From: Actinophytocola sp963826035
GTDB lineage: Bacteria > Actinomycetota > Actinomycetes > Mycobacteriales > Pseudonocardiaceae
Assembly: GCA_963826035.1 (NCBI GenBank)
Contig: CAWGVZ010000010.1
Span: forward strand, 1,984,001-2,048,000
Reading direction: 5' to 3'
Length of the DNA: 64,000 nt
The notes under the pieces were generated by a model, which saw only the letters and a program-made list of their open reading frames with translations, was not told the origin of the DNA and did no database searches. This document shows, one piece after another, positions 1 through 8,903 of this stretch (within the stretch, counting starts at the first letter, position 1; every line of letters begins with the position of its first letter). Made by a program: the position numbers and the translations under genes.

Positions 1-8
1 GGCACGGA

Positions 9-1364
9 TCAGGCGCTGGCGGCCTCTCGGATGGCCGCCAGCGCCTCATCCACATGTGACCGGCGCGACCGGACACTGAGCACGCACAACCGGATCGTGT
101 GCCGGCCGCCCACCCGCGTACTCGACAGATACACCCGCTGACCGGCGTTGATCCGCTCGAGCATCGCGGCCGTGGCCGCATCCCCGCGCCGCGAACGGAA
201 GACCGTCACCGTCAGGTCCGGCACCAGCGGCACCTCCAGGCCGGTCTCGGCCGTCAGCTCACGATGAACGTACTCGGTCAGGTCGAGCTTCTCGTCGAGC
301 TGCTCGCGGAACGCGGTCACGCCGTGCAGATGCAGCGGCAGCCACAGCCGTAGCCCGCGAAAGCTCCTGGTCAGCTCGGGGCCGAGGGCGGCGAAGTCCG
401 GCCCCAGGTCCTGGTCGAAGTCCTGGAGATAGTGCGCGCTCGCCGAGTGCGCCGCCCGCAGCCGTTGCTCGTCGCGCACCAGCAGCACCCCGGTGCCGTA
501 GGGCAGGAACAGGCTCTTGTGGGGGTCGAGCGTGATCGAGTCCGCGCGCGACACCCCGTGTAACAGGCGTCGGCCGCGGTCGGTGAGCTGGAACGCGCCG
601 CCGTACGCGCCGTCCACGTGGAACCACAGGCCCTCGCGGGCGGCCAGCTCGGCGAGGTCGGCCAGCGGATCGATGCTGCCCGTGCTGGTGGTCCCGGCCG
701 TGCCGACCAGCAGGAACGGCCGCAGCCCGGCCGCCCGGTCCCGGGCCACCAGGTCGGCGGCGGCCGTCACGTCCATCCGCAGCGACTCGTCCACCGGCAC
801 CACCCGGAGCTGGTCGGCCGTGAACCCGGCGATCCGGGCGGCCTTGGCCACGCAGTGGTGGGTGTACTCGGTGACGTAGATGATGCCGCGCGGGTCGGGG
901 CCGCCGAGCCGGTCCTCCCTGGCGGTGTGCACGGCCGTGAGCGTGGCCATCGAGCCGCCGGAGGTGAACAGCCCGCCCGCGCCGGCCGGCAGGTCGAACT
1001 CCCCGCACAGCCAGCGAAGCACGCTGTGTTCCAGCTCGACCAGCGCGGGCGCCGGGCCTGCGAGTCCGGTGTAGCGGTTGGTGGCGTTCGCCAGCATCTC
1101 GGCGAGCATCGTGCTGTACAGGCCACCGGACGGCAGGTACGCGAAGTAGCGGGGTCCGGCGGTCTCCACCGCCTGCGCGGCCGCCGCGCCGAACCGGTCG
1201 AGCAGGTCGTGGATGTCGCCGGGCGCGTCCGGCGGCGGATCCGAGACCGGCGGGACCGAGAGCGGGCCGCGGGCCGGCGCCTTCTCCAGCCCGTCGACGA
1301 AGTTCTCGACGAACTCGGTGGTCGCCGCGGTCCACGCCTGCCTGGTGAGTGAATCCGGTTCCAT
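9..1364 (-). CDS. PLP-dependent group II decarboxylase (aromatic-L-amino-acid decarboxylase-like)
   Basis: A 451-residue protein of the usual length for group II pyridoxal-phosphate decarboxylases, which remove the carboxyl group of aromatic or acidic amino acids in the cytoplasm. The fold-defining motifs are present in order: FTSGGSMATLTA at about residues 133-144 (phosphate-binding region), a YTHH pair near 168-170 (His that stacks on the PLP ring), HVDGAYGG at about 249-256 (Asp contacting the pyridine nitrogen) and DPHKS at 280-284, where Lys283 should form the Schiff base. The substrate cannot be read from sequence. An AraC regulator ends 10 bases upstream on the same strand, so the two may be co-transcribed. 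The gene is complete, with its stop 8 bases from the window edge. Confidence 0.9.
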   Translation of the reverse strand: MEPDSLTRQAWTAATTEFVENFVDGLEKAPARGPLSVPPVSDPPPDAPGDIHDLLDRFGAAAAQAVETAGPRYFAYLPSGGLYSTMLAEMLANATNRYTGLAGPAPALVELEHSVLRWLCGEFDLPAGAGGLFTSGGSMATLTAVHTAREDRLGGPDPRGIIYVTEYTHHCVAKAARIAGFTADQLRVVPVDESLRMDVTAAADLVARDRAAGLRPFLLVGTAGTTSTGSIDPLADLAELAAREGLWFHVDGAYGGAFQLTDRGRRLLHGVSRADSITLDPHKSLFLPYGTGVLLVRDEQRLRAAHSASAHYLQDFDQDLGPDFAALGPELTRSFRGLRLWLPLHLHGVTAFREQLDEKLDLTEYVHRELTAETGLEVPLVPDLTVTVFRSRRGDAATAAMLERINAGQRVYLSSTRVGGRHTIRLCVLSVRSRRSHVDEALAAIREAASA

Positions 1365-1374
1365 GGGGCGAAGG

Positions 1375-2187
1375 CTAGGTCCGCCGCCGGGCCCGATCTT
1401 GTACGTTCTTGCGTTGGTAGGCCCCGGGCGCCACCCCCACGATCCGGCGGAAATGCTTGGTCAGGTGGGACTGATCCACGAACCCGACGGCCACGGCCGC
1501 CTGTGCCGCCGGCTCCCCCGCGTCGAGCAAGGTACGGGCCCGGCGCACCCGGAGCTGGTTGAGGTAGGCGTGCGGCGGCAGGCCGTGCACCGTGCGGAAG
1601 GCCCGCAGCAGCGAGTACTGGCCGGCCCCCACCTCGGCCGCCAGCTCCGCCAGGCTGGGCGGGTCGATCAGCCGCTCGTGCAGGATCTCGCGGGCGTCGA
1701 CCACCGCCCGATCGCCGGCCGCGCTCGCGATGCGGTGCCGGCCGCCGTAGCCGCGCGTCAGCCCGGACAGCGTGGCCGCCAGCAACGTGCCGGATGCCAG
1801 CCGGTCACCGGACTGCGCTGCCAGATGCGCCTGGTGGATGGCGGCCGCGGCTGCCGCGTCGTAGACCACGCCTTCGGTGAACCACGGGCTGGCGACCCCG
1901 GTGGCCTCGGCGACCACCGCGACGTCCAGGTAGAACGCCCGGTACGCCCAGCCGTCCGTCCCGATGGGCCGGCCCGTGTGCACCACCTCCGGGTTGAGGA
2001 GCACCACCCCACCCGCCGTGACCCGGTGCTTCTCCGTGCCCACCAGCAGTTCCTCCACCCCCTCCCGCGCGACGCCGATGGCGAACGTGTCGTGGGTGTG
2101 CTTGGTGAAGCCGTGCTTGACGTAACGCGCCCGCAGCAGATCGACGCCCGACACCGCCGGGTGCTGCCAGTAGTACGCGACCTCCAT
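1375..2187 (-). CDS. AraC-family transcriptional regulator with N-terminal cupin sensor
   Basis: The 270-residue protein has a cupin-like N-terminal half (about residues 1-140, His-rich start with HTHDTFAIG and VVHTGRPI) and a C-terminal double helix-turn-helix (about 175-262, including SLAELAAEVG and AVGFVDQSHLTKHFRR, then the diagnostic GVAPGAYQ). This is the standard AraC ligand-sensing arrangement. An open frame runs further upstream, but those residues are the shadow of the neighbouring gene; the ATG at 2187 fits the family start (MEVAYYWQHPAV). It follows the unknown gene by 8 bases and precedes the decarboxylase by 10, so the three probably form one transcript and the decarboxylase is a plausible target. 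Confidence 0.85.
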   Translation of the reverse strand: MEVAYYWQHPAVSGVDLLRARYVKHGFTKHTHDTFAIGVAREGVEELLVGTEKHRVTAGGVVLLNPEVVHTGRPIGTDGWAYRAFYLDVAVVAEATGVASPWFTEGVVYDAAAAAAIHQAHLAAQSGDRLASGTLLAATLSGLTRGYGGRHRIASAAGDRAVVDAREILHERLIDPPSLAELAAEVGAGQYSLLRAFRTVHGLPPHAYLNQLRVRRARTLLDAGEPAAQAAVAVGFVDQSHLTKHFRRIVGVAPGAYQRKNVQDRARRRT

Positions 2188-2195
2188 GCTTTCCA

Positions 2196-2792
2196 CTATC
2201 GCGCGGAGTCGTCGATCTGCACCGGGTACCCGGCCCGCAGCACGGCGACCGTCGACGGCGGCGTGATCACCGTGGCCGTCCCGGCCGTGGGCAGGCGCCG
2301 CCGACCCTCGTACCCCTTGCGTGTCCAGCAGGCCAGGTGCCCGTCGACCACCACCGCCGGAGCGTCGTCCACCAGCACGAACGCCCCGTCCGGCAGTCCG
2401 CGCCACGGCAGCTCGTGGATCCGCCGCCGGTGGGTCCCCCGCACGATCCGCTCGCCGTGCAGCCGGCGGTTCATCTGCTTGGCCGACGGCATGCCGCCCC
2501 AGGCGTCGCGGTAAGACCGGTACGCCGGCCGCCGGCACTCGGCGCAGGGCCGGTGTCCGGCGGCCAACGACACGGCCTCGTCGTGGAAGTACAGGTGGGT
2601 CCACCGGTTCGGCAGCCACTGCTCGCGCCACCGGCCGCGGAACTCCAGCGCGCACGTGATCCACAGATCGCTCGCGTGGAACCGCACGATCTCCCGGCCC
2701 ACGTGCAGGATCCCGCGGTTGCCGGTCCACGCGCCGCGCAGCGGGAACGCCTCGATGTCGCCGGTGGGCGTCACCCGGTTCCTACTGGTCAT
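2196..2792 (-). CDS. Conserved hypothetical protein with a CAECRR motif
   Basis: A 198-residue soluble protein with no signal peptide or membrane segment. It is rich in Trp and Arg and contains HRPCAECRRPAYRSY near residue 80, a two-Cys motif recalling the metal-binding N-terminal module of Ada-type proteins, though only one Cys pair is obvious (another Cys lies near residue 148). I do not recognise a catalytic motif. It is the first gene of a probable three-gene transcript with the AraC regulator and PLP decarboxylase. The reading frame is good and the 8-base spacing supports a real gene. Function unknown. Confidence 0.65.
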   Translation of the reverse strand: MTSRNRVTPTGDIEAFPLRGAWTGNRGILHVGREIVRFHASDLWITCALEFRGRWREQWLPNRWTHLYFHDEAVSLAAGHRPCAECRRPAYRSYRDAWGGMPSAKQMNRRLHGERIVRGTHRRRIHELPWRGLPDGAFVLVDDAPAVVVDGHLACWTRKGYEGRRRLPTAGTATVITPPSTVAVLRAGYPVQIDDSAR

Positions 2793-2889
2793 CCCGCCAC
2801 TGTAGGTGCCCGGCGCCGAAACTGAACCGGTCGCGCGTGTCCCGCGTATTAACCGTCACAACGATCGTGGACGCGACCAAGGAGGTTCT

Positions 2890-3456
2890 ATGTCCACTCA
2901 GGACGGTTACCGCGGGCTGCGCGCTGATCGGTTTCCCCGCACGGCGAAGATTCGAATGGCGGCACTGGTCGGCGCTGCCGCCGTGCTCACCGCCTGCGGC
3001 GCCGATGCCGGCACCGGTTCGGACAGCGCCGAAGCTCCGCCCGACGCGCCCGTGCGTGCCCAGGAGCACCCGGAGCTCGGCATGATTCTCGTTGACCAGT
3101 CAGGGAAAACGCTGTACTTCTCCGAGCAGGAGGAGAACGGCGACGTTCGGTGCGCCGCCACCTGCCTCCAGTTCTGGATTCCGACCACTGTGGAGGATGA
3201 GGCAGCGCCGTCGATCCCGGGCGTGGAGGACCTCGACACGGTGCAACGCCCGGACAACGACCAGACCCAGCTCACGTTCCAGGGCAAGCCGCTGTACACG
3301 TTCTCGATGGACGAGGCCGCCGGCGAGGCCAACGGAGACAACCTGGCCGACGACTTCGACGGCACCCGGTTCGTCTGGCACGCGGCGACAGTCGAAGGAG
3401 GAGCTGGCGGCGGCGACGCCCCGGAGGAAGCCCCGCCCGGCGGGGGCGGCTACTGA
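2890..3456 (+). CDS. Secreted lipoprotein with COG4315-type repeats
   Basis: A 188-residue protein with a hydrophobic leader and lipobox AAVLTAC (Cys36), so probably lipid-anchored outside the membrane. The body carries two copies of the module found in COG4315/'lipoprotein with secreted repeat' proteins: MILVDQSGKTLYFSEQE with a following Cys pair, and LTFQGKPLYTFSMDE with GDNLADDF. The C-terminus is a low-complexity Gly/Pro/Glu tail ending GGGGY. The ATG at 2890 is chosen because GGAGG lies at 2881-2885. The exact biochemical role of the family is unknown. The gene is monocistronic and followed by a strong hairpin at 3477-3507. Confidence 0.85.
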   Translation: MSTQDGYRGLRADRFPRTAKIRMAALVGAAAVLTACGADAGTGSDSAEAPPDAPVRAQEHPELGMILVDQSGKTLYFSEQEENGDVRCAATCLQFWIPTTVEDEAAPSIPGVEDLDTVQRPDNDQTQLTFQGKPLYTFSMDEAAGEANGDNLADDFDGTRFVWHAATVEGGAGGGDAPEEAPPGGGGY

Positions 3457-3476
3457 TCCGCGCCGGTTCGGCCCGT

Positions 3477-3642
3477 CAATGCCTGGAAGGCGCCCTTCCA
3501 GGCATTGAACCTGGATCCACCGCTGGTCTCGGGTCGGTGGTGCCCTGAAGGACGCCTTCAGGACAGGGAAACGCGGCGCCACGCAAGCAACACCATCGGT
3601 GGATCCAGGTTCAACGTCAGTAAGGCGTCGTTCCAGGCATGA
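3477..3642. repeat. Cluster of stem-loop repeats with nested inverted repeat
   Basis: Three nested structures fill this gap. First, a perfect 14-bp hairpin: CAATGCCTGGAAGG (3477-3490), loop CGC, CCTTCCAGGCATTG (3494-3507). Second, an 18-bp perfect inverted repeat, 3505-3522 against 3597-3614, enclosing 74 bases. Inside that lies a third hairpin, CCTGAAGG-ACG-CCTTCAGG (3544-3562). A further partial unit, AAGGCGTCGTTCCAGGCAT, is at 3622-3640. These belong to the dispersed family also seen at 9356, 15880, 20056 and 29271. The first hairpin sits 20 bases after the lipoprotein stop and could terminate it, although no U-tract follows. Confidence 0.8.
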
Positions 3643-3743
3643 ACCGGTCCATGGCGTCCGCCGTGGCGGCCGGCGGGATCGTGTGGTTGGCGCCGCCCGC
3701 CACCTCGACGTAGTGGGCCTTCGCGAGCCGCTCGGGCACGACT
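3617..3743 (-). pseudogene. Remnant of an alpha/beta-hydrolase C-terminus
   Basis: Read on the minus strand, this segment encodes VPERLAKAHYVEVAGGANH, then TIPPAATADAMDR and a short tail, with a stop at 3617-3619. The pattern 'hydrophobic strand - GG - NH - TIPP...' resembles the last strand and catalytic-His region of alpha/beta hydrolases. No start or N-terminal part is present; upstream it abuts the ECF sigma remnant on the opposite strand. The stop lies inside a repeat unit, so repeat-mediated rearrangement is a reasonable guess. Family assignment rests on about 40 residues only. Confidence 0.35.
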
Positions 3744-4235
3744 GCCGTGCTGGGCGTGATGTACCTGCTGTTCAACGAGGGCTACGTGGCCACGGGCAGC
3801 GACACGCTGGACCGGCCGCAACTGCGGGAGGAAGCGCTGCGACTGGCGGCGAGAGGGCTGCTGGCCTTGTTGCTGCCGCACCAGGCGAGGGCGGCGAGCC
3901 GAACCGATCCCGACGGCACGCTGATTCCGCTGGAACAGCAGGATCGGTCCACATGGGACAGAACCCTGACAGGCGCGGGCCTGGCCGAACTGCGACACGC
4001 GGCGCGCCGGGAACTCCTTGGCCCGTACCAACTACAGGTGATGATCGCCGCGCGGCACGTCACCGCCGCCAGTGCGGCGGACACGGACTGGCCGAGGATC
4101 GTGGAGCTGTACGACGTGCTGCTTACGCTGGTCCCGTCAGACACGGTGGCGCTGAACCGAGCGGTGGCGATGGCGTCCGGTCCGGCGGCCGGCCTGGCGG
4201 AACTGTCCGAATTGGACTCACCGAAACCCGAATAA
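3738..4235 (+). pseudogene. Truncated ECF sigma factor, C-terminal SnoaL-less (DUF6596-type) region
   Basis: The translated frame matches the C-terminal extension of the large ECF sigma group that carries an extra helical domain: AVLGVMYLLFNEGY, then LEQQDRSTWDRTL, LGPYQLQVMIAARHV, DTDWPRIVELYDVLL and VALNRAVAMA. Both sigma-2 and sigma-4 DNA-binding domains are missing, the family segment between the first two motifs is shortened (about 20 residues lost around LLALLLPHQARA), and the protein ends early after AGLAELSEL. It therefore cannot direct promoter recognition. It abuts a hydrolase remnant on the opposite strand, so the locus is a mosaic of decayed pieces. Confidence 0.7.
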
Positions 4236-4370
4236 CCAACCCATGCAGGTAGGTGTCCACCGAACGTCGCCCGTTGTGGTTGGCAAGCAACCAAAATAAC
4301 TCGTCCGAGGTGTCCTGATAAGACGATAGGCTCGTCCCGTCGGGCAGGAGTTGTTCACCGGGGGTGAGGT

Positions 4371-7300
4371 GTGCCGTCGTTCGCCTTTGGTGTGCTCGGC
4401 CCGCTCGAAGTGATCCGCGACGGGCAACCGGTTGTGATCAGCGCCCCGAAGCTCCGCGTGCTGCTGGCCGCCCTGCTGATCGGGACCAACCGGACACTGT
4501 CCATCGATCAGCTCGCCGCGCGGCTGTGGGATGAGCAGCCACCGACCGGCGCGCGCAAGGCCATCCAGGTCAGCGTGGTGCGACTGCGCCAGCTCCTCGG
4601 GGACGAGCTGATCGTGACCGGGCCGGACGGCTACCGGCTGCCCGTCGAGCCCGATCAACTGGACCTGTGCCGGTTCAACCGGCTCACCGACGCCGCGCGC
4701 CAGGCGGCCAACGCCGGCGACGCCGATGCCGAGCTGCGCCACCTCACCGAGGCGCTGGCGTGCTGGCGCGGACCGGCGCTGGCCGACGTGCCGTCAGAGT
4801 CCCTGCAACGCGAGGTCGTGGCCCAGCTCGCGGAGAGCCGGCTGCGTGCCACCGAACGGCGGACGCAAGTGGCACTGGACCTCGGCCAGCACCGGGAGAT
4901 CATCACCGACCTGGTCCAGCTCACCAAGGACCACCCGTGGCAGGAGGCGTTCTGGACGCAGCTCATCCTGGCCCTGCACCGCTCCGACCGGCTGGCCGAC
5001 GCGCTGGACACCTATCGCACCGTGCACCGGATGTTCCGCGACGAGCTCGGCGTCGACCCCAGCGAGCACCTCCAGCAACTGCACGGCATGCTGCTGTCCG
5101 GTCAGCTAGACCTACCCGACACCGATCGCGTACCGGTCCAGGTTCCCGTCCACGTCTGCCAGCTGCCGGCCGAGGTGCGCGGGTTCGTCGGCCGCGAGGC
5201 GCAGGTCGAGCAGCTCACCGCGCTGCTCAGCACCGACGCGGTCATCGTGTCCGGGCCGCCGGGCGTGGGCAAGACCGCGCTCGCACTGCACGTCGCGCAC
5301 CGACTCCGGCCGCTGTTCGCCGACGGCCAGCTGTATGTGGACCTGCAGGGCTACGCCACCGACCCGCCCCTGTCCCCGGCCCCGGTACTCACTCGGTTCC
5401 TGCGCGCGCTCGGGGTGCCGCGCGACCAGGTGCCCAGCGACCTGGAGGCCATGGCCGCGCTCTACCGCAGCGTGCTCGGCGGCCGGAACATGCTGGTGCT
5501 GCTGGACAATGCCAGGGAACCGGACCAGGTGCGGCCGCTGCTGCCCGGCCAGCCGGGCTGCGCGGTGCTGATCACCAGCCGCAACGACCTGCGCGGGCTC
5601 ACCGCACGCGAGGGCGCGGTGCACGTCATGCTCGAGGAGCTCACCCCGGAGCAGTCCCACCTCCTGCTGACCGGCCTGATCGGTACCGACCGTGCGCACA
5701 CCGAGCCGGACGCGGTCGCCGAGCTTGCCGAGACCTGTGGGTTCCTGCCGCTGGCGCTGCGCATCGCCGGTGCCAACCTGGCGGCCGACCCGTACGACAC
5801 GGTCGCCGGCTACGTCGCCACCCTCGGCGAGGCGGGCCGGGTCGCACAGCTGTCCATCCACGGCGACGAGTCTGCCGCGGTCCGCGTGGCCTTCGATCGG
5901 TCCTACCTCGGCCTGGCCCCCGAGGACCGCCGGTTGTTTCGCCTGCTCGGGCTCGCACCCGGCCCGGACGTCACGGTGGCGGCCGCGGCCGCGCTGGCCG
6001 AGCGGGAGCCGGGCGAAACCCGGCGTGCGCTGGACCGGCTCGCCGCGGCCAACCTGCTGCACCGCCACGCACCGGGCCGCTACCGGTTCCACGATCTGAT
6101 CCGGGAGTACGCCGCCGACCGGGCCCGCGGTGAGGACGACACGACCGCCGCGCTCGACCGGATCTTCGACTTCTACCTGCACACCGCATCCGCGGCCACC
6201 CGCCTGCTCTATCCCGGCGCGCCCCGCCTCCCGCTGCCCACCACCGCCGAACCACCCTCGACCGAGGCCGAAGCGCTTGGCTGGCTCGACGACGAGCGGC
6301 ACAACCTGCTCGCGGCGATGACCAGGGCGGCCGGCTCACCGGCGCACTACTCGCGCGCCTGTCAGCTGGTCGACGTACTGCGGGAGTACCTGGACGCGCG
6401 TGCCAACGCCGCGGAGGCGATCAGCGGCTGCGAGGCCGCGCTGCGGGCCGCGACCATCGCTGCCGACCACCAGGCGGAGGTCTCCGTACTCGACGTCCTC
6501 GGCAGGCTCTACTACCTCCTGGGCGAGTACCACCGCGCGAGCGAGTACCACGGCCGCGCACTGGCCGTGGCCGAACATTCCCAGTTCCTCGACGGCCAGA
6601 GCCGCGCGCTGCTCAACCTCGGCAGGGTGTACAAGCGACGCGGGCTGATGACCCAGGCCGAGGAGTATCACGTGGCGGCGCTGGAGCTGAGCCGCTCCTG
6701 CCGCGATCGGACCGCGGAATGCGTCGCGCTGAACGCGATCGGGGTGGTGCGGATGTACTCCGGCAGGCCCTCGACAGCGCTGGACTTGCATCACCAGTCG
6801 ATCGAACTCGGCCGGAAGATCGGCAACCGCGAGGCCACGTTCCGCGCGTTCAACGGGCTCGGCATGACCTACTGGGCCCTTGGCGAGCTCGACAAGTCGA
6901 TCGAATGCCACGAACAGGTCCTGGCCTACGCCCGCGAAACCGGGCAGCTGCAGGGCGAGGCGGCCGCGCTGCTCTGCATTGCCGAGGTCCACAGCGAGGC
7001 CGGGCGATACGAGCTGGCGCTGCGCCTGGCCGCCGAGGGAATGGCTCACGTCACGCGGCTCGGCGACCGGCGCGCACAGGCCAACGCGCTCGATATCACC
7101 GGGACCACCCGGCGCTGCATGGGTGAGCACGCCGCGGCGATCAAGTCCTACACCGAGGCGCTGCACATCGCCAACAAGATCAGCTTTGGTTACGGCCAGG
7201 TGTCGGTCCCGACCGGCCTGGCCGCCGTCCACCGCTGCCTGGGCGAACCACGCCTGGCGTTGACCTACCTTCGGCAGGCGCAGGTCAAGTTGACCGAGAC

Positions 7301-7487
7301 GGGGCTGCTGCTCCTCGAGGCCCGCGTGCTCACCGAAGCCGCCCTGATTCACCACGCGCTCGGCGCCCGCCAGGATGCCCTGACGTGCGCCGAGCGCGCG
7401 GTCGACCTGGCCAGCACCCGCGGCCAGCGACTGGTGCACGAGCTGGCACTGCGGGCGCGCCAGGTCATTACCACCCCGGCCAGCTAG
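4371..7487 (+). CDS. AfsR/SARP-type regulator: DNA-binding, BTAD, NB-ARC and TPR domains
   Basis: A 1038-residue STAND regulator of the AfsR type, typically controlling secondary metabolism or development. Order: OmpR-like winged helix (about residues 5-95), bacterial transcriptional activation domain (100-245), NB-ARC ATPase with Walker A GPPGVGKTAL near 294-303, Walker B MLVLLDNARE near 372 and ITSRNDLRGL (RNBS-B-like), then a winged-helix relay and a long TPR array (about 680-1030, repeats such as LLNLGRVYKRRG and FNGLGMTYWALG). The GTG at 4371 is preceded by GGGGTGAGG. Such proteins are thought to be held in an ADP-bound off state until a ligand binds the TPRs. No biosynthetic cluster adjoins it, so its targets are unknown. 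Confidence 0.9.
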   Translation: MPSFAFGVLGPLEVIRDGQPVVISAPKLRVLLAALLIGTNRTLSIDQLAARLWDEQPPTGARKAIQVSVVRLRQLLGDELIVTGPDGYRLPVEPDQLDLCRFNRLTDAARQAANAGDADAELRHLTEALACWRGPALADVPSESLQREVVAQLAESRLRATERRTQVALDLGQHREIITDLVQLTKDHPWQEAFWTQLILALHRSDRLADALDTYRTVHRMFRDELGVDPSEHLQQLHGMLLSGQLDLPDTDRVPVQVPVHVCQLPAEVRGFVGREAQVEQLTALLSTDAVIVSGPPGVGKTALALHVAHRLRPLFADGQLYVDLQGYATDPPLSPAPVLTRFLRALGVPRDQVPSDLEAMAALYRSVLGGRNMLVLLDNAREPDQVRPLLPGQPGCAVLITSRNDLRGLTAREGAVHVMLEELTPEQSHLLLTGLIGTDRAHTEPDAVAELAETCGFLPLALRIAGANLAADPYDTVAGYVATLGEAGRVAQLSIHGDESAAVRVAFDRSYLGLAPEDRRLFRLLGLAPGPDVTVAAAAALAEREPGETRRALDRLAAANLLHRHAPGRYRFHDLIREYAADRARGEDDTTAALDRIFDFYLHTASAATRLLYPGAPRLPLPTTAEPPSTEAEALGWLDDERHNLLAAMTRAAGSPAHYSRACQLVDVLREYLDARANAAEAISGCEAALRAATIAADHQAEVSVLDVLGRLYYLLGEYHRASEYHGRALAVAEHSQFLDGQSRALLNLGRVYKRRGLMTQAEEYHVAALELSRSCRDRTAECVALNAIGVVRMYSGRPSTALDLHHQSIELGRKIGNREATFRAFNGLGMTYWALGELDKSIECHEQVLAYARETGQLQGEAAALLCIAEVHSEAGRYELALRLAAEGMAHVTRLGDRRAQANALDITGTTRRCMGEHAAAIKSYTEALHIANKISFGYGQVSVPTGLAAVHRCLGEPRLALTYLRQAQVKLTETGLLLLEARVLTEAALIHHALGARQDALTCAERAVDLASTRGQRLVHELALRARQVITTPAS

Positions 7488-7518
7488 CCCTCTGTGTGCC
7501 GATCCTGCCCGGCGGCGG

Positions 7519-8487
7519 CTACCGCTCGGCTACATCATGGTTATCGAAGTTGTCGCGGTAGGCGGCGGGAGTGACGCCGACCAGCCGCCGAAAGTGCGGG
7601 CGAAGCGCCCCACCCGAGGAGAACCCGCAGTGCCGGGCGATCTGGTCGACCGGCAGCGCCGTGGACTCCAGCAGTTGCTGAGCGCGGATCACCCGCTGAT
7701 GGATCAGCCAGGTCGCGGGCGCGGTACCGGTGATCTCGCGAAACCGCCGGTCGTAGTTGCGTCTGCTCATGTGCGCTCGCGCGGCCAGCGCGTCCACCGG
7801 CAGCGCCGTGTCCAGCTGGGTGAGCGCCCAGGCCAGCGTCTCGGCGACCGGGTCCTGTTCGTCGCGTTCGGGCATGAGCGACTCGACGCACTGCGCCTGC
7901 CCGCCGAGGCGGTGTGGCACCACCATGCTCTTGGCCAGGCGGTCGGCCGCCACCGCGCCGATCATGGTCCTGATCAGGTGCAGACCGAGGTCCATGCCCG
8001 CGGCCCCACCGCCGGCCGTGAGCACGTCACCGTCGTCGATGTAAAGGGCCGAGGCGTCGACCCGGATCTTGGGGTACAGCGTGGCGAGCAGCCCGGCCAT
8101 CGCCCAGTGCGTCGTGGCCGGACGATCGTCCAACAGGCCGGCCGAGGCCAGCACGAACGTTCCGCTGCACAGGCCGGCCACCCGCGCACCCCGGGCATGG
8201 GCCGCGCGCAGGGACTCCAGCACCGGCTCCGGCGGGTTCTCGGTCCCGGACCGCCAGTTCGGGACGATGATCAGATCGGCGGCCCTGATCGCCGCCAGGT
8301 CGTAGGGAACGGCGCAGGACAGCCCGCCGCCGCGGATCGCCGCGGCCGGCTCGCCGGCGACGACTCGCACGTCCAACTCGGGCAGCGCGCCGTGGTGCAC
8401 GGCCATGTCGAACACCCCGAACGCGAACGACATGATGCCGAGCGAGGCACCGTCGAACACCACCACGACCAGCCGCCGTGCAGCCAT
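7519..8487 (-). CDS. GlxA-type transcriptional regulator (DJ-1/PfpI domain plus AraC HTH)
   Basis: A 322-residue protein with an N-terminal class I glutamine-amidotransferase-like DJ-1/PfpI domain (about 1-190; VVVFDGASLGIMSFAFGVFD at the start, and the nucleophile-elbow region VAGLCSGTFVLASAG) and a C-terminal AraC DNA-binding domain (about 225-315; VDALAARAHMSRRNYDRRF and QIARHCGFSSGGALRPHFRR, then GVTPAAYR). This is the GlxA architecture. The ATG at 8487 is selected because upstream residues are shadow sequence. A small monooxygenase gene ends 47 bases upstream on the same strand and might be co-regulated. Ligand unknown. Confidence 0.88.
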   Translation of the reverse strand: MAARRLVVVVFDGASLGIMSFAFGVFDMAVHHGALPELDVRVVAGEPAAAIRGGGLSCAVPYDLAAIRAADLIIVPNWRSGTENPPEPVLESLRAAHARGARVAGLCSGTFVLASAGLLDDRPATTHWAMAGLLATLYPKIRVDASALYIDDGDVLTAGGGAAGMDLGLHLIRTMIGAVAADRLAKSMVVPHRLGGQAQCVESLMPERDEQDPVAETLAWALTQLDTALPVDALAARAHMSRRNYDRRFREITGTAPATWLIHQRVIRAQQLLESTALPVDQIARHCGFSSGGALRPHFRRLVGVTPAAYRDNFDNHDVAER

Positions 8488-8534
8488 TGGCCGATACTGG
8501 CTGGCGGCAACTACAGGTTGGCTACCGGCGAGCT

Positions 8535-8855
8535 TCAGCCCGCGGGTCGGTGGGTACGCACCACCTCGAAATGCTGGGACTGCGCGTCGTGGCGGGCGAG
8601 GAGGACCCGGGCGGCCGGCGGCACGACCGAACTGGTGGCGGACGCCCCCGCGAAGAGTTCCACGGCCTTCCAGTCGTCGAAGGTCATGAGGGTGGAGAAG
8701 TGCCCGGGCGCCTCCAGCCCGCGAAGGACGGTCAGCTCCCGAAGCCCGGGGATGTCGCGAGCCATGATCCCCGGCGCGATGGTGCCGTTGAGCAGGTCCT
8801 CGTAGGCCTGCGCGTTCTCGATGGTGGTCCAGCCGTTCCACGCCCTGATGATCAT
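8535..8855 (-). CDS. Antibiotic-biosynthesis-monooxygenase-like dimeric alpha/beta-barrel protein
   Basis: A 106-residue protein of ferredoxin-like ABM fold: initial strand MIIRAWNGWT, helix with AYEDLLNGTIAPGIM, the strand pair GLRELTVLRG and HFSTLMTFDDWKAVELFAG, and a final strand ending FEVVRTH. Family members oxidise quinoid or small aromatic compounds, or protect against them, without a cofactor. It is transcribed divergently from a MarR gene across a perfect 10-bp inverted repeat. On the minus strand TATGCT (8877-8872) sits upstream of an AGGGAG ribosome site and the ATG at 8855, so expression is very probably MarR-controlled. Confidence 0.75.
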   Translation of the reverse strand: MIIRAWNGWTTIENAQAYEDLLNGTIAPGIMARDIPGLRELTVLRGLEAPGHFSTLMTFDDWKAVELFAGASATSSVVPPAARVLLARHDAQSQHFEVVRTHRPAG

Positions 8856-8869
8856 CTCGACTCCCTTAG

Positions 8870-8898
8870 CAGCATACTGGCAACTTAACAGTATGCTG
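8870..8898. promoter_or_regulatory. Perfect MarR operator in the divergent MarR/monooxygenase promoter
   Basis: CAGCATACTG (8870-8879) and CAGTATGCTG (8889-8898) are exact reverse complements separated by 9 bases. Each arm contains TATGCT reading outward, a TANNNT-type -10 for its own gene: one sits 7 bases before the MarR ATG (8904), the other upstream of the monooxygenase ribosome site. Repressor binding would therefore block both promoters. The MarR mRNA appears leaderless, since no ribosome site fits between the operator and the ATG. Confidence 0.8.
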
Positions 8899-8903
8899 TC
8901 ATC

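Noticed and set aside
4371..7487. SARP regulator as a marker of an adjacent antibiotic gene cluster
   Set aside because: No polyketide, peptide synthetase or other assembly genes lie within the window around it.
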